Counted from the first letter of the stretch, positions 43,761 to 55,029 are shown. The stretch is DNA of 64,000 nt from Scatophagus argus (GCF_020382885.2 NC_058506.1:22592318-22656317); one strand, 5' to 3'. Program-made: numbers and translations. The notes: generated by a model not told the origin, from the sequence alone.

Positions 43761-45142
43761 TTTTAACTTTAACCTCAGTTTCTCCATCTTGTCTCAGTTT
43801 CTCCATCTTGTGTTATTAGCAGAGATGATGGAAGCTTGACCATCCTGAGACCAAATTCTACATTGGTGCCAAAAATCATAACCAGTTCTTTCAGATTAAG
43901 AGTTATTTCTTTGGAAGGTTTTTCCCTCCTCCTCACAAGATTAGATGGAAAAAGCATCACATTGTCTTGGTCTGGTGCGTGTAGTGTCTCATTAGGTAGG
44001 TAGGTACAAGGGGAACTGTTTTGCTGTTAGTTACAACTTTGGAACACAAGTCAGTAACTTGGCAATTAGCTTTTGTCATATCAGATGTCTTGTGTGCATG
44101 GTTGACATTATGGCCCCAGGGCAACATAACAGGGTGTCACTAAAATCATGAGAATTCATCTTCCAGAGGCCATAGCTTTTCACCACATTTAATGGTACTG
44201 TGGTGCATATTTTTTGAGATGGAGATGCTCATCCTGACTTGTCTCATAGTGATAACGGAGTGAACTGAAACATTCAAAATTAAACTATTTCTGAAAAAAC
44301 ATGAACTTTTTGTCAAAACACGTGTGTATGTGCAGTACAGTGTGGGAACCTGAGCCTCTGCTGCAGGCCAGTTGCAGAATAAAAAGTCAAATGTGGTGCT
44401 TCTAATAGTCTGTCAACATTCCCATCAACACCTCCTCACACTGAAATAATTCTGAAATCGGATAACTTTTTTAAATATGCGCTTTAAATGCATGCATTTA
44501 AGAACCTGAACATTGCCCACCACATCATATAAATATAAAAAAATATTTATTCTGCAATATTCATCACTGGATCTTGACTGACATGCACAGTTCTGCCAAG
44601 CTAAGTCTAAAACAATGCCTCTTACTGACCCAAATTCATACTCAGTTTTTATATGAATGTTCACAGTGGTGTTGTAATGGATTAATTTCATTAAACAGTG
44701 ATTTATGTACATACCTCTGGGGATACCACCTTTGTCTTTCAAAAAGATGAGGTACCCTTTTCTTTGTTTTCATCGAGTTGCATTGGTGACAGTGATGATG
44801 CCCCTTCTTATAAATAATACACAACTGATCAGAAAATCGAGGTGTAATGAATTTCTTTTAGCCTGTGCACATACATTAGAAGTATAAACTGGCCACTTAC
44901 ACCACTTTCAGTAGTTACTTAAAATAACTAATTGGCTCATCTCAATTTCTGACATCTAAGCTGTTCACACGGACAGAGTCAGTATGTCATGTTCTACCAT
45001 TTGAGTTGTGCTTGTGCTGTATTCCTATGCTGCATGTGCTGCATGTAAAGCTTTAGATTTCTACATTGGTAAATGTCAGTGGATATCACAGAATCCATAT
45101 TACATATCAACAAGGTAAACATTTAAAACATACTGGCTTGCA
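43761..45142. other. no gene seen
   Basis: AT-rich intergenic DNA. Small frames (for example 44425-44742) show no domain. The last 150 bases hold the private 3' flank of OR copy 8. Confidence 0.5.
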
Positions 45143-46069
45143 TTATTTGTAACAAAATATTTTGAATAAAAATGTTCGTATCTCTTTAGACTGCACCCCA
45201 TAAATAATGGTGTTAAGGCTGCCAGGGACAATCACAAACAAAATGGCGGCAAGTTTTCTGTAGTCTGCATATTGAGGGAAGCGATGCAGAATAATGACAA
45301 TAAATCCACTGATCAACATGATCAGATACACAACCAAGTGAGTGCTGCAGGTCTTCAAGGCTTTCTTGTTCAAAGACTTGTTTTTACCACTCACACAGAC
45401 CATTGTTATCTTAGCATATGTGAGAATTGTGCTGCCTATAGAGGCGGCTATCAACACTACAGTGAAAGTGAGACCATAGACGTTATTGATCAACACACTC
45501 TCACAGGAGAGCTTAAACAGGGAAGCATTGTCACAGTATGGGTTCATGATCACAGTCCTGCATCGGTTGAGACGTATGGTCAGACCGAGCAGAATCCCCA
45601 CCAAAACGAAGGCCACTCCCCAAGCAGCAACTGTCAGCTTAATCACCATTTTGGTGGTCATTATGGAAGCATAGTGCAGTGGATTGCAAATGGCCACGTA
45701 TCTGTCATAGGCCATAATCATGAGCACAGTGTGGGAAGTTGTACCAAACAGCTGTGTAATGAAAGCTTGGACCACACATTCATAATAAGTGATGAGACGC
45801 TGAGATGGAGGCACTAAAATATCCGCAAGCAAACGGGGCACAATATTAGTACTACCAATCATGTCACTGACTGACAGGTTGCAGAAAATGACATACATAG
45901 GCTGGTGAAGGTTCTTGTCCATCAAAATTATAATTGAAATGCCTATATTCAGAGCCATTATAACAATGTAGGCAATGAGGAAAAAGAAAAAAACAGGGTA
46001 CATGGAATCCTTTGAGACCTTTAACCCTTCTATCTGAAGTATGAAGCTGTTGTACGTGTAGTTTTCCAT
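45143..46069 (-). CDS. olfactory receptor, tandem copy 8 (divergent tail)
   Basis: Complete single-exon OR of 308 residues, 8 shorter than the others. It matches them closely through about residue 298 (QSKEIR), then ends in TFLFKIFCYK, unrelated to the shared tail FLHEMFHKK and its variants. The 3' flank also changes at this point. His113 in TM3 replaces Gln (TSHTVLMIM), and Ile207-Ala208 lie in TM5 (VVLIAAS). Gln105 groups it with copies 6 and 7, Met50 with copy 2. Motifs are intact. It is the right end of the array. Confidence 0.97.
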   Translation of the reverse strand: MENYTYNSFILQIEGLKVSKDSMYPVFFFFLIAYIVIMALNIGISIIILMDKNLHQPMYVIFCNLSVSDMIGSTNIVPRLLADILVPPSQRLITYYECVVQAFITQLFGTTSHTVLMIMAYDRYVAICNPLHYASIMTTKMVIKLTVAAWGVAFVLVGILLGLTIRLNRCRTVIMNPYCDNASLFKLSCESVLINNVYGLTFTVVLIAASIGSTILTYAKITMVCVSGKNKSLNKKALKTCSTHLVVYLIMLISGFIVIILHRFPQYADYRKLAAILFVIVPGSLNTIIYGVQSKEIRTFLFKIFCYK

Positions 46070-46072
46070 CAG

Positions 46073-46510
46073 CCTGAAATAACAAGTAGAACAATATCCT
46101 GTCAGTGTTAGGATACTAACAAAGTCTTGGCAATCTAGATATCAGAGATACTTGATGTATTAAAAGACAACAGTGGCTGAACAGCAAACACAAACTCTTC
46201 TGTTAGAAATGTTCCACAAATAATGTAAAGATAGCAGCAATAACACATATAACATTAAACATCTTTACATATATTCTGACATTTTTTTAGGAAATTTAAA
46301 AAATCATTTTGTGCTTGTAATACATCAACTGCAGTTTCTGACGTCCGTCTTCTTTTGTCACTGGAAGCAGTTAGTATTGACCAGCAGCAGGTAAGGTCTC
46401 ATTTTATAGATGCAATTCTAACATCAGGGGAGACATCACTTAGCATTAGGTAATGTGTGATGCAACAGTAAGACATAAATGTGATGGCCACAGCAGTGTC
46501 AATAAGCATT
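46073..46510 (-). promoter_or_regulatory. promoter and altered leader of OR copy 8
   Basis: The acceptor TTCAG before GCTG-ATG is intact (ends 46074). The donor found in the other seven copies (AACAG|GTATTG) reads AACTGCAGTTGATG near 46327-46340, so the normal GT is lost and only a weak GTTGAT remains. TATA box TATAAAAT lies at 46409-46402 and the conserved upstream block at about 46437-46460. Confidence 0.6.
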
Positions 46511-47319
46511 AATAATTAAATTAAGAAAATTTAACAATCGTATGTCTCAGCCTCTTCCCCCTAAAATGATCCCTTCCACTCATATACTAACATATTTCCA
46601 ACAACAATTTTACACTCCACTATTTTATTTAAAGACTTACATGCATATGTGCTTTATCTGAGCTCTATTGTAACATCAGCGTGCTAACATACAGTGTATC
46701 CTGGAGTAGCATTATTGCTGGCCAAGGCCACCAGATCGCTAATGGTCTTGGTGTTGATAGACACTGCAGGGCAGTCAAGCAGTCTTTGATGGCAGCTAAA
46801 TTAACCAGCTAACATTTATTGCCACTGGCTGTTGGTTGTAATTCTCCCAAGGACAGTAATACACCCGTCGGGAAAAGGAGGAGGTCAGTGAAAGTGATCG
46901 GTTTAAAGAGCTTGCTACACGAAATCAAACAAGAAACTCAAAACATAACTGCGGCCCAGCAAGAGAACGGAGTGGCGGTTGCATGACTCCAAGTAATGAA
47001 TCGGTTTTATCTAGAATCTACCATGCCAACCACCATCCGATTCCATCCGAGCATGGAATCTCCTAAGCATGCTTGAAACTGGCAAGACAGTACAAGTAAA
47101 AACTGAGATGAGAAACCTAGAATGTCAAGGTTTGATTCCTGTTGACCAGAAGAGGTTCGCCAAAATGTGTATGAGGATGACTGATGCTGGCCAAAATGGC
47201 TCAGAGTGCACTCACTGGACGGGAGGTGTATAGCCCATGAGGACACACACGTCAAATAGAATTGAGACCCATGGTGATAGAATGGGACTGGCCACAGTCG
47301 TGAAGATATCTACTGTGTG
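46511..47319. other. no gene seen
   Basis: 46690-46830 is a diverged version of the OR upstream block near copies 4 and 5. The rest holds no recognisable gene. Confidence 0.45.
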
Positions 47320-47600
47320 AATCATGTTCTTTGACTTTTCCAGTGCTTTCTCACCATTCAACCCTTCATTCTAAGGATAAAGCATCTGGTGATGCATAAG
47401 CACTCCAACACCGCGTCCTGGATCTCAGATTATCTCACTACCTTCATCCATTCTGACAGTATTTAGTCTATACTTCAGTATGTCGGAATGGATGACTGAG
47501 GTTGTGGTAACTGATGCACCTCAAGGAAAGGTTCTGGCACCATCAAAAGTTCTCCAAGACAATGAAGAGGAGTACAGATCAAGAACTTCATCACAACAGC
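47320..47600 (+). mobile_element. LINE RT scrap
   Basis: The plus strand shows IMFFDFSSAFSPFNPSF (RT motif A region) and VTDAPQGKVLAP (motif B region) in different frames. Old, broken CR1/L2-type LINE. Confidence 0.6.
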
Positions 47601-48010
47601 TGCTGGTACACTCCAAGAAGATTAGGCAATTAGTAATAAAACAAAACAACAACAACAACAAAAACAACCAAAGGTTGTCTGGCTTTTACTTTTTTCTTTT
47701 TTACGAACAGCGTTTTCCAGTTTTGAATGCCACCACTAACATTCAATTACCAATGAAACAAAGTGATATATATGATATATACATTTATCAAAAATATCTG
47801 AATATTACAGACAAGCCAAATTTAGACATTCCAGTCATGAGGGTGCCGCTGCTGGAACCGTCACCGTCAGTTTTATCTGTCGAAGACAGACGAAACTTCA
47901 AGGTGTCATCAAAATCTGTAATGTGAAGATATGTGAAAATATGAGAGAATCAGAGAAAACTGAAGCTGCTAAACAGAGTTTTTGATAGTGTGATAGCCAT
48001 TAGACAGCCA
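47601..48010. other. no gene seen
   Basis: Starts with an AAC-rich run at 47641-47672. The frame at 47480-47926 is mostly low-complexity and LINE-derived. Confidence 0.4.
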
Positions 48011-48449
48011 AATACTGTCACTGTTTTGATTTCCTGTTTTATTTTTTAGGATTCCTTTATTTCCTGTTTGTGTTAGTTGTTGGTGTTTTTACTTTCGTTG
48101 ATTGTCTATTGTTTTCACCTGTGTCTCGTTAGCCCTTCCCTCATGTGTATTTATAGACCTGCCCTTTCCATTGTTTGTTGTCAGATCATCTGCGTCCTTG
48201 TGAGTAGCTTTCCAGCAATTTGTCCTTGCGTTAAACCTTCAGTCTAGTTTCTCTTCCTCGTGTTTTTGACTCCTGCCTGTTTTTTTGGACTACCCTTCTG
48301 CCTAGTGTTTTTGTACCTTTGCCTGTGCTGACTGCCTTTTTTGTGTACCGACCTTGGACTGAATGAACCTCCCTGCACGCCTACTTGTCTCTGGTCTGCT
48401 CTGTGGGTCCAAGCCAGTCTGTCTAACCCTGACAGTGCGATCTGACCAT

Positions 48450-50560
48450 CACTATGTCAAAGTGTACTTTATTGTCAAAAATCTATGTAACGGGTTAGCA
48501 CAGAAAATTGAAATTTTGTTTGACCAGTCTTCAATGTGCAGTTAAAAACTAAACATGTAGGTAAGACAGTGACAATAATTACACACACACGCACACACAC
48601 CCATACACATACACCCAAACAAACACACACAGTGTGCAGTAAAAGGACAACATACTGATACAACCATGTACAATAAATACACACACACACACACACACAG
48701 TCACAGCAGCAGTACAGTCAATGGACATACAGGTATGTGCAGTAGTATAGATGCAGTATGTACGGTGCAAAGAGTAAAGTGTGAGTGACGTCATGAAATG
48801 TTCATGGAGTGTTCATCAGTGTGTTGATGAGTCTGATGGCTTGTGGAAAGAAGCTGTTTCTCAGTCTGCTTGTGCGGCACCACATGTTGCGGTAGTGCCT
48901 CCCTGATGGTAGTAGGGAGAACAGTTTATGTGCTGGGTGAGTGGGGTCTTTGATGATGGTCATTGCTCTTCTGGAACAGTGTGAGGTGTAGAGGTCCTGA
49001 ATGGCTGGTAGTGGTGATCTGATGATCTTCTCTGCAGTCCTCACCACCCTCTGTAGTGCCTTCTTGTCTGCAGCTAGACAGCTGCCTGCCAGACAGAGAG
49101 GCTGCTGGTCAGGATGCTCTCGATGGTTTCCCTGTAGAAGATGGTGAGTGCAGATGTGGGGAGGTCAGCTCTTCTCATCCTCCGCAGGAAATGGAGTCGT
49201 GCCTGTGCTTTTTTGACCAGGGAGGTGGTGTTTGTGGTCCACGTGAGGTCTTCTGTGATGTGCACTCCAAGGAACTTTGTGCTTTCCACAGCACTGCCAT
49301 TGATGAAGAGTGGGATGTGTGGTGGTTGTTTTTTCCTGAAGTCCACAGTTATTTCTTTTGTTTTGTTGACGTTGAGTGACAGGTTATTCCTCTCACACCA
49401 GTTGATGAGTTGGTGTACCTCCTCCCTGTATGCTGAGGCCCACCACTGTTGTGTGGTCAGCAAATTTGATGATGTGATTTGTTGCAGATCTGGCACAGCG
49501 CACACATCCTTGTGGAACCCCAGTGTTTATGATGGTGGTCGCTGAGGAGTTGTTTCCGACTCTGACTGTCTGCGGTCTGTTTGTGAGGAAGCCCAGCAGC
49601 CAGTTGCACAGTGGAGTGTTGATGCCTATTGCACTCAGCTTGTTCACCAGATGTTGGGGGATGACAGTGTTGAACGCGGAGCTGAAGTCGATGAACAGCA
49701 ACCGTGCGTGACTGTTTTTGTTCTCCAGGTGAGTCATGCAGAGGTGGAGTGCTGTTGCTATGGCGTCATCAGTGGAGCGCTTGGGGCGGTATGCAAATTG
49801 ATATGGGTCCAGGGTAGTGGGGAGGGTGGATGTAATGTGGGCCTTTACTAGTCTTTCAAAGCACTTCATCATGATGGGAGTGAGTGCTATGGGTCTGTAG
49901 TCGTTTAGTGATGATGCTGGTGACTTCTTTGGTAGTGGTACAATGGTGGTGGCTTTGAAGCTTGCTGGTATGGAGGCTTGGTTCAGAGAGGTGTTGTAGA
50001 TGTCTGTGAGGACGTCAGTGAGTGAGTCTGCACAGTCTCTGAGCACACGCCCGGGAATGTTGTCTGGACCTGCAGCTTTCCTGGGGTTCACCTTGAGTAG
50101 GGTCCTCCTCACGTCTGCTGGGTCCAGTTGAAGTGTTATGTTGTCTGGGCTGACGGGGGCTTTTGTAGGTGTTGTTGTGTTATTATCTTCAAACCGGCTG
50201 AAGAAGGTGTTAAGTGAGTTGAGGAAGTCTGTGTTGTCCTCACACAGTAGGGGGGCTGGCCTGTAGTGACTGACTGGATGCCTTGCCACAGGCGTCTTGG
50301 ATCTTTTGTATCTGTGAAGTGGGAGTTGATTTTCTGTCCATAGGCACGCTTGGCTGCTCTCACGCCCCCGTGCAGGTTGGCCCTGGCTGATTTGAGGGCC
50401 TCCTTGTCCCCAGACTTGAAAGCAGTGTTGCGTGCTCTCAGGAGCTCACGTACCTCCCTGGTAAACCAAGGTTTTTCATTTGCTCTTACTGTAATGTCCT
50501 TGGTGATGGTTACATCTTCCATGCATTTTGTTATGTATCCACTGTATCCAGGACACTAGC
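48450..50560 (-). mobile_element. CR1/L2/Rex1-type LINE, 5'-truncated, nested in Ty3 fossil
   Basis: The minus strand gives a linker (WFTREVRELLRARNTAFKSG), then KATTIVPLPKKSPASSLNDY, RT motif A FIDFSSAFNTVIP, motif B NTGVPQGC, the motif C box altered to FADHTTVVG, and the C-terminus (VNKTKEITVDFRKK; KFLGVHITEDLTW; RLHFLRRMRRADLP). A deletion follows VPQGC. The 3' UTR with CA repeats ends near 48450. Inactive: the second catalytic Asp is His. Confidence 0.88.
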
Positions 50561-51194
50561 AGAAGATAGTGGGTGGAATCAACCTGCTCTGGTCGTTCCC
50601 TTTTTTAATGGGCTTTCAGAGAGCGTAAGGGATTATTTAACCCCACTAGACCTGCCCTTGGAGCTCGACACTCTCGTGTCTCTGGCGTCCAAGATAGACA
50701 GGAGATTGCGGGAACTTGAACGGACAAGGGGACTCCCGTCTGATTCTCAACCAGTTTCCTATCCTTCCCGGGCGTCGTCGCCTAGGTATTCTCCTGCTCC
50801 CGCTTCCTTGGCTTCTACCGACATGGAGAGGGTCTCTGAGGAGCCTATGCAGATTGGACGCACTCAGCTCTCTCCTGAGGAACGCCTGCGCAGATGCAAT
50901 GAGGGCTGATGCATCTACTGCACTCAGATGGGCCTTTTCCTGGTTGCCCTATACGTCGCAGCGGTTCTGCCCGTCAAGGTCCTGTGCAGGTTTGTACCTC
51001 CCTCAGTAAGAACAGATCTTCCCCCAGTTCTCGCAGGTGATTCTTTCCACAGAATCTCTGTCTCTCTGCTCTCATTGATTCTTAACCTCTCCTTTGTTCC
51101 TCTAGACTCCCCCGTGCCTGCCTCAGCTCTAGACGGCCATGTGATGTATCTGGTTACTCACTACACTTCGCCAGTTACAGTTACAGTCACATTA

Positions 51195-51405
51195 AGGCAC
51201 TTAACTCCCCAATATGCTCCCCGGGCGCTTGATGCTGCCCACTGCTCCTGTGTGTGTTTCACTGCATGTAATTTGCCGGGTGTTGCATGTGTGTGTTCAA
51301 CTAAGGATGGGTCAAATGCAGAAGACAAATTCAGTGTGTGTGTGTGTAAAAATATATTTTATATATTTTATACTGTCAATAAAGCTGATTCTTCTTCTTC
51401 TCCGG
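51195..51405 (+). mobile_element. SINE 3' part with TTC tail
   Basis: CCACTGCTCCTGTGTGTGTT, then GGATGGGTCAAATGCAGAAG and a TCAATAAAGCTGATTCTTCT tail. The tRNA-like head is not clear. Inserted in the Ty3 fossil. Confidence 0.65.
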
Positions 51406-51873
51406 CAAGGTTTTGTCATGGAGGGAGGGTTACTGTAAGACGCAGTGCCTGGCAGGCTCCTCTGTTACCACCCTGCAGAGAGTTTCCATCACACCTGTGG
51501 AGCTCAATGAGTTTCCTGATCTGTCCTTTGTACCACCCTGCTACCTGGACCTCAAGCAGGTATTCAGTAAGGCTAAAACAACTTCACTTCCCCCTCGCCG
51601 TCCTTATGATTGTGCCATAGACTTTTTCCCAGGTACCTCGCCTCCTCGTGGGCGTACTCTCTGTCGGGACCTGAACGTCTGGCCATGGAGGACTACATTG
51701 GAGCTTCCCTCAGGGCTGGGATCATCAGGTCTTCTTCCTCACCTGCTAGAGCTTCTTTGTGGGGAAGAAGGACAAGACTCTTCGAACCTGCATCGACTAT
51801 CGGGGCCTTAACAAGATCATGGTAAAGAACTGCTCTGTGGGTCCAAGCCAGTCTGTCTAACCCTGACAAATAC

Positions 51874-52259
51874 ATGATAAAATAACAAAATTAATTATTT
51901 AGCTTTCTTATGAAGGTGAAGGTGTTAATTGATTTTACATGTGTTACAATTGCAGATTTCAGCCATATTTGAGTGAAACAAAAATAAGAACTTTATTTGT
52001 ATTGCACCTTGAAAAACGGATATTATTTTATTTGTAGAGTAAAACATGTTGTCAGAAGTAATAATAATAATAAGGCATTTTATTTATAGGCGCCTTTCTA
52101 GACACTCAAGGTCACCTTACATCGTTAATCATAAAAAACCCACACAATATTTTTTTTCAGTGCTTTGAGCAACAAAAAAATAAATTCTGGTTTCATTATG
52201 TAATCTGTGAAACATCAGTGAAGTGCAAGTGATTAGGCTGAGAAATAAAAACAAAGATT
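51874..52259. other. no gene seen
   Basis: AT-rich, with an AATAAT run near 52062. A stretch ATTTATAGGCGCCTTTCTAG at about 52083 resembles common LINE 3' UTR sequence. Confidence 0.4.
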
Positions 52260-52728
52260 CACTATACAGACAAAAGTATTGGGACACCCCTCCTCATGGA
52301 CCTGTGCCTCAGGGTTTGTTCTCGGCCCCTGACTTCCACTGAAGGGAAATCTTAATGCTTCAGCTCACCAAGACATTTTGGACAATGCTATGCTTCCAAC
52401 TTTGTGGCAACAGTTTGTTGAAGGCCCTTTTCTATTCCAGCATGGCTGAGCCCCAGTGCACAAAGCAAAGCTCCATAAAGACATGGTTGGATGAGTTTGG
52501 TGTGGAAGAACTTGACTGGCCCACACAGAGCCCTGACCTCAACCCCATCCAACAAAATGCTTGTTTCCAAATGATGTTGAAATGATGTTTCCAAAATGTT
52601 GTGGAGAGCCTTCCCAGAAGAGTGGAAGCTGTTAAATCTGCAAAGCTGTTTATGTACAATATTTAGAATGCAATGTCATTAAAGTCCCCATTGGTGTAAT
52701 AGCCGAATACTTTTGTCTATAGAGTGTG
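52260..52728 (+). mobile_element. Tc1-like transposon, internally deleted
   Basis: Inverted ends CACTATACAGACAAAAGTATT and AATACTTTTGTCTATAGAGTG. The interior plus strand keeps the transposase catalytic C-terminal region: TMLCFQLCGNS region, then TWLDEFGVEELDWPTQSPDL, in damaged frame. About 470 bp against 1.2-1.6 kb for a full element, so non-autonomous. Confidence 0.88.
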
Positions 52729-52734
52729 ATGTCC

Positions 52735-52822
52735 TGGGGCAGCAGTTGCCTAGAGGTTGGAGAGACGGCTTGTGACTGGAGGGTCTCCGATTCGATTTCC
52801 CCTAGGTGGGTGTGGTGGAGTG

Positions 52823-52856
<34 letters not shown>

Positions 52857-52995
52857 CCCCCCCATTAGCTGGCTGATGTGCCCTTGAACAAGGTGCCTGA
52901 CATGGCAGCCCCCTGCTCCTGTGTGTTGCATGTGTGTGCGTTTCAATCAGTGATGGGTTAAATGCAGAGAAGCAATTTCTCAGCTTGGGATTAAT
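52735..52995 (+). mobile_element. tRNA-derived SINE
   Basis: Head GGGGCAGCAGTTGCCTAGAG, B-box-like CCGATTCGATTTC, then CCCTTGAACAAGGTGCCTG, GGGTTAAATGCAGAG and a TTGGGATTAATAAAATAAA tail. It contains (AAT)n at 52826-52853. Same family as the copy at 13862-14197. Confidence 0.85.
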
Positions 52996-53212
52996 AAAAT
53001 AAATAAAATTTAAAAATTAAATTTTACATTTGAAAGTGTCTATAGGAGACATTCCAACAAATCAAGGAAGGTGACACGCAGTAACACACAAAGCGATTAT
53101 TGCATAGTTTGCACATTGGACAACTAGACTGTGTGTAACTTAAACATAATCTTTGATTCTGGGATGCGCCACAGCTCTTTAGCAAAGCATCGAGAAAGCT
53201 CAACAACCTCTT
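52996..53212. other. 3' flank of the intron-bearing OR
   Basis: AT-rich, no gene seen. Probably holds the 3' UTR of the gene that ends at 53213. Confidence 0.4.
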
Positions 53213-55029
53213 TCATTTTTTGTGACAGAGTTTTATGCTAAAGTTCTTGGTGATGCTGGTGCGTAGCTCTTTATTGACCAGACCGTAGATAATGGGGTTG
53301 ATGGCTGTTGGAATGATGATAAACATGATGCTGAACAATTTCTTTATATTTTGGGAGACTGAGGGGAACCTGTGATACAAGATTATGACCAGTGAAGACA
53401 CTTCGTACACAACATACACAACAAGGTGACATGCACACGTCCTGAAAGCCTTGCTGTGGATGATGCTGCCACCTCTGCCCTGTTTAACTGAAGCATGCAG
53501 GATTCTAAAGTAGGACAAAGCAATGATCAGGAAGACGCTCGTACTCAAACACCAGGTCATGGACAGGCCTAGAAAAACATACAAAATAAAAAACACTGAA
53601 TCATCCTTTCAGTTCAATATCTTGTGAACCTCCCTCCTCATTCTACCATCTTTTCACTTCGCTTTGCCTCCAACAGGATTATCTGAACGATTCAAATTAA
53701 AAAGGCTAAAAGGCATTTTATTGAATAAATCTGACTGTCTTGTGTCTGCAGATACAACATACACGTGTATTCTCAGAATACAAACTGAATAAGTTCTTGA
53801 TAAAACGCTGTAGGTAGTACTGCGAAGTAGTTGTCGATCATTCACTTGTAAGAAAAGGAAAAGCTGCAGTAAAAACGATGTTCCTTTATAGAACTAAATG
53901 AATGTAATGACCAGTTCACCTCCACAACATACTTACCATAGATATCATTGATGGGGGTGGGACTGCAGGCCAGGTTCAGGATGACACGGTTGCTGCAGTA
54001 GACGTGTTTGATGGTGTTGCCACACAGAGGGACATTGATGTGAAACGCGAAGAGCACAACAATACACAGTAGAGCAGCGAACCAGGCCAGAGCGCAGCAG
54101 GAGTGCAGCCGGGCGGAGGTCATGATGGTGGGATACTTGAGCGGTTTGCACACAGCAATGTACCTGCAGAGGGAAGTAATAACATCAAAACCATCCTGAG
54201 TTTTCCCGTTAAAGATTCGTTGTCACGGGATGTCAGCATGTGGAGCTGTTTGTATTTGCTTCTGAGCTTTTCTTATTTTGACTGTGCGCTCATACAAACA
54301 CATCAGTCCCATTACACGTTGAGCTAGCACGACAACAAACAAGGTGGATGGTGCTACATGATAACACTTATGACTGCGACACAAATTGTGTATAAAGAAG
54401 AGCACTTCTCTTGAAAAATTTTACGTTGATTTACAAACTGACAAATTAAAGGCCTGGGAAATAAAGGATGACCGGACTTTTCAGCATGGTTTTACTTTAA
54501 ACTTTAAAAGACATTCGATCCAGCTGATCGATGCCAGTAAACTGTTGAACGGTTGAAACAGTAACAGTCACTTTCTACCACTGCTGCATAACAGTGGAAG
54601 AGTAGCTTGACTGTGGGACGAATCGTCTTGATGTGCTGGTGTGTTTCGATACCTGTCATAGGCCATCACACCCAGAACAGTCTGCACTGCGGCGCCGTAC
54701 GTGTGCACAGAGAAGGCCTGGGCGACGGCCGTGACATAGGCGATCTTCTTCTGCCCCGTCAGGAAGTGCATCATGAGGCGAGGCAGCACCGCTGTGGCCC
54801 CCAGCAGATCACAGGCTATCAGGTTACAAACCATTACAAACATGGGTCTGTGAAGGTTCTTGTCTGCGATAATGACGGCCGCCACTACGCCATTCCCCAG
54901 CAGCGTGACCATGTAGTCAAACAGAGCCAGGATGAACAGCAAAGAGCCGTAGCCTGGTGGTACGTAGAAGCCCTCGAGCTCAAACACTACAGGCTGTTTG
55001 AGAGGACTCACCATTGTTATGTTCTCCAT
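53213..55029 (-). CDS. olfactory receptor with coding introns (3 exons)
   Basis: Odorant receptor of 319 residues, clearly diverged from the tandem array. Exon 1 is 55029-54653, exon 2 54163-53937, exon 3 53568-53213, in total 960 bases including the stop. Exon 1 has NITMV near the start (N-glycosylation), TM1, HRPMFVMVCNLIACD in TM2 and TM3 to MAYDR. Intron 1 (donor CAG|GTATCG, acceptor CTGCAG) splits the Arg codon of the DRY motif. Exon 2 begins YIAVCKPLKYPTIMTS and ends PINDIYG. Intron 2 (G|GTAAGT, TTTCTAG) splits the following Gly codon. Exon 3 has KAFRTCACHLVVY and NPIIYGLVNKELR. An acceptor TTTCACAG lies 12 bases before the ATG, implying a leader intron. ORs normally have one coding exon. 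Confidence 0.92.

Larger units (their letters stand above)
48016..51868 (+). mobile_element. Ty3/gypsy LTR-retrotransposon fossil with 5-bp target duplication
   Basis: 5' LTR at 48016-48434 (TGTCA...CTGACA) and the last 40 or so bases of a 3' LTR ending at 51868, identical where both exist. They are flanked by AATAC at 48011-48015 and 51869-51873. Internal parts left are a gag C-terminal region at about 50600-51000 and an RT start at 51480-51830 (YLDLKQVFSKAKTTSLPPRR). A LINE (48450-50560) and a SINE piece (51195-51405) are inserted. It is heavily broken and lacks most of pol. Confidence 0.85.

Noticed and set aside
47480-47926. 148-codon frame
   Set aside because: Starts in LINE RT debris and runs through an AAC-rich repeat; no protein similarity recognised.
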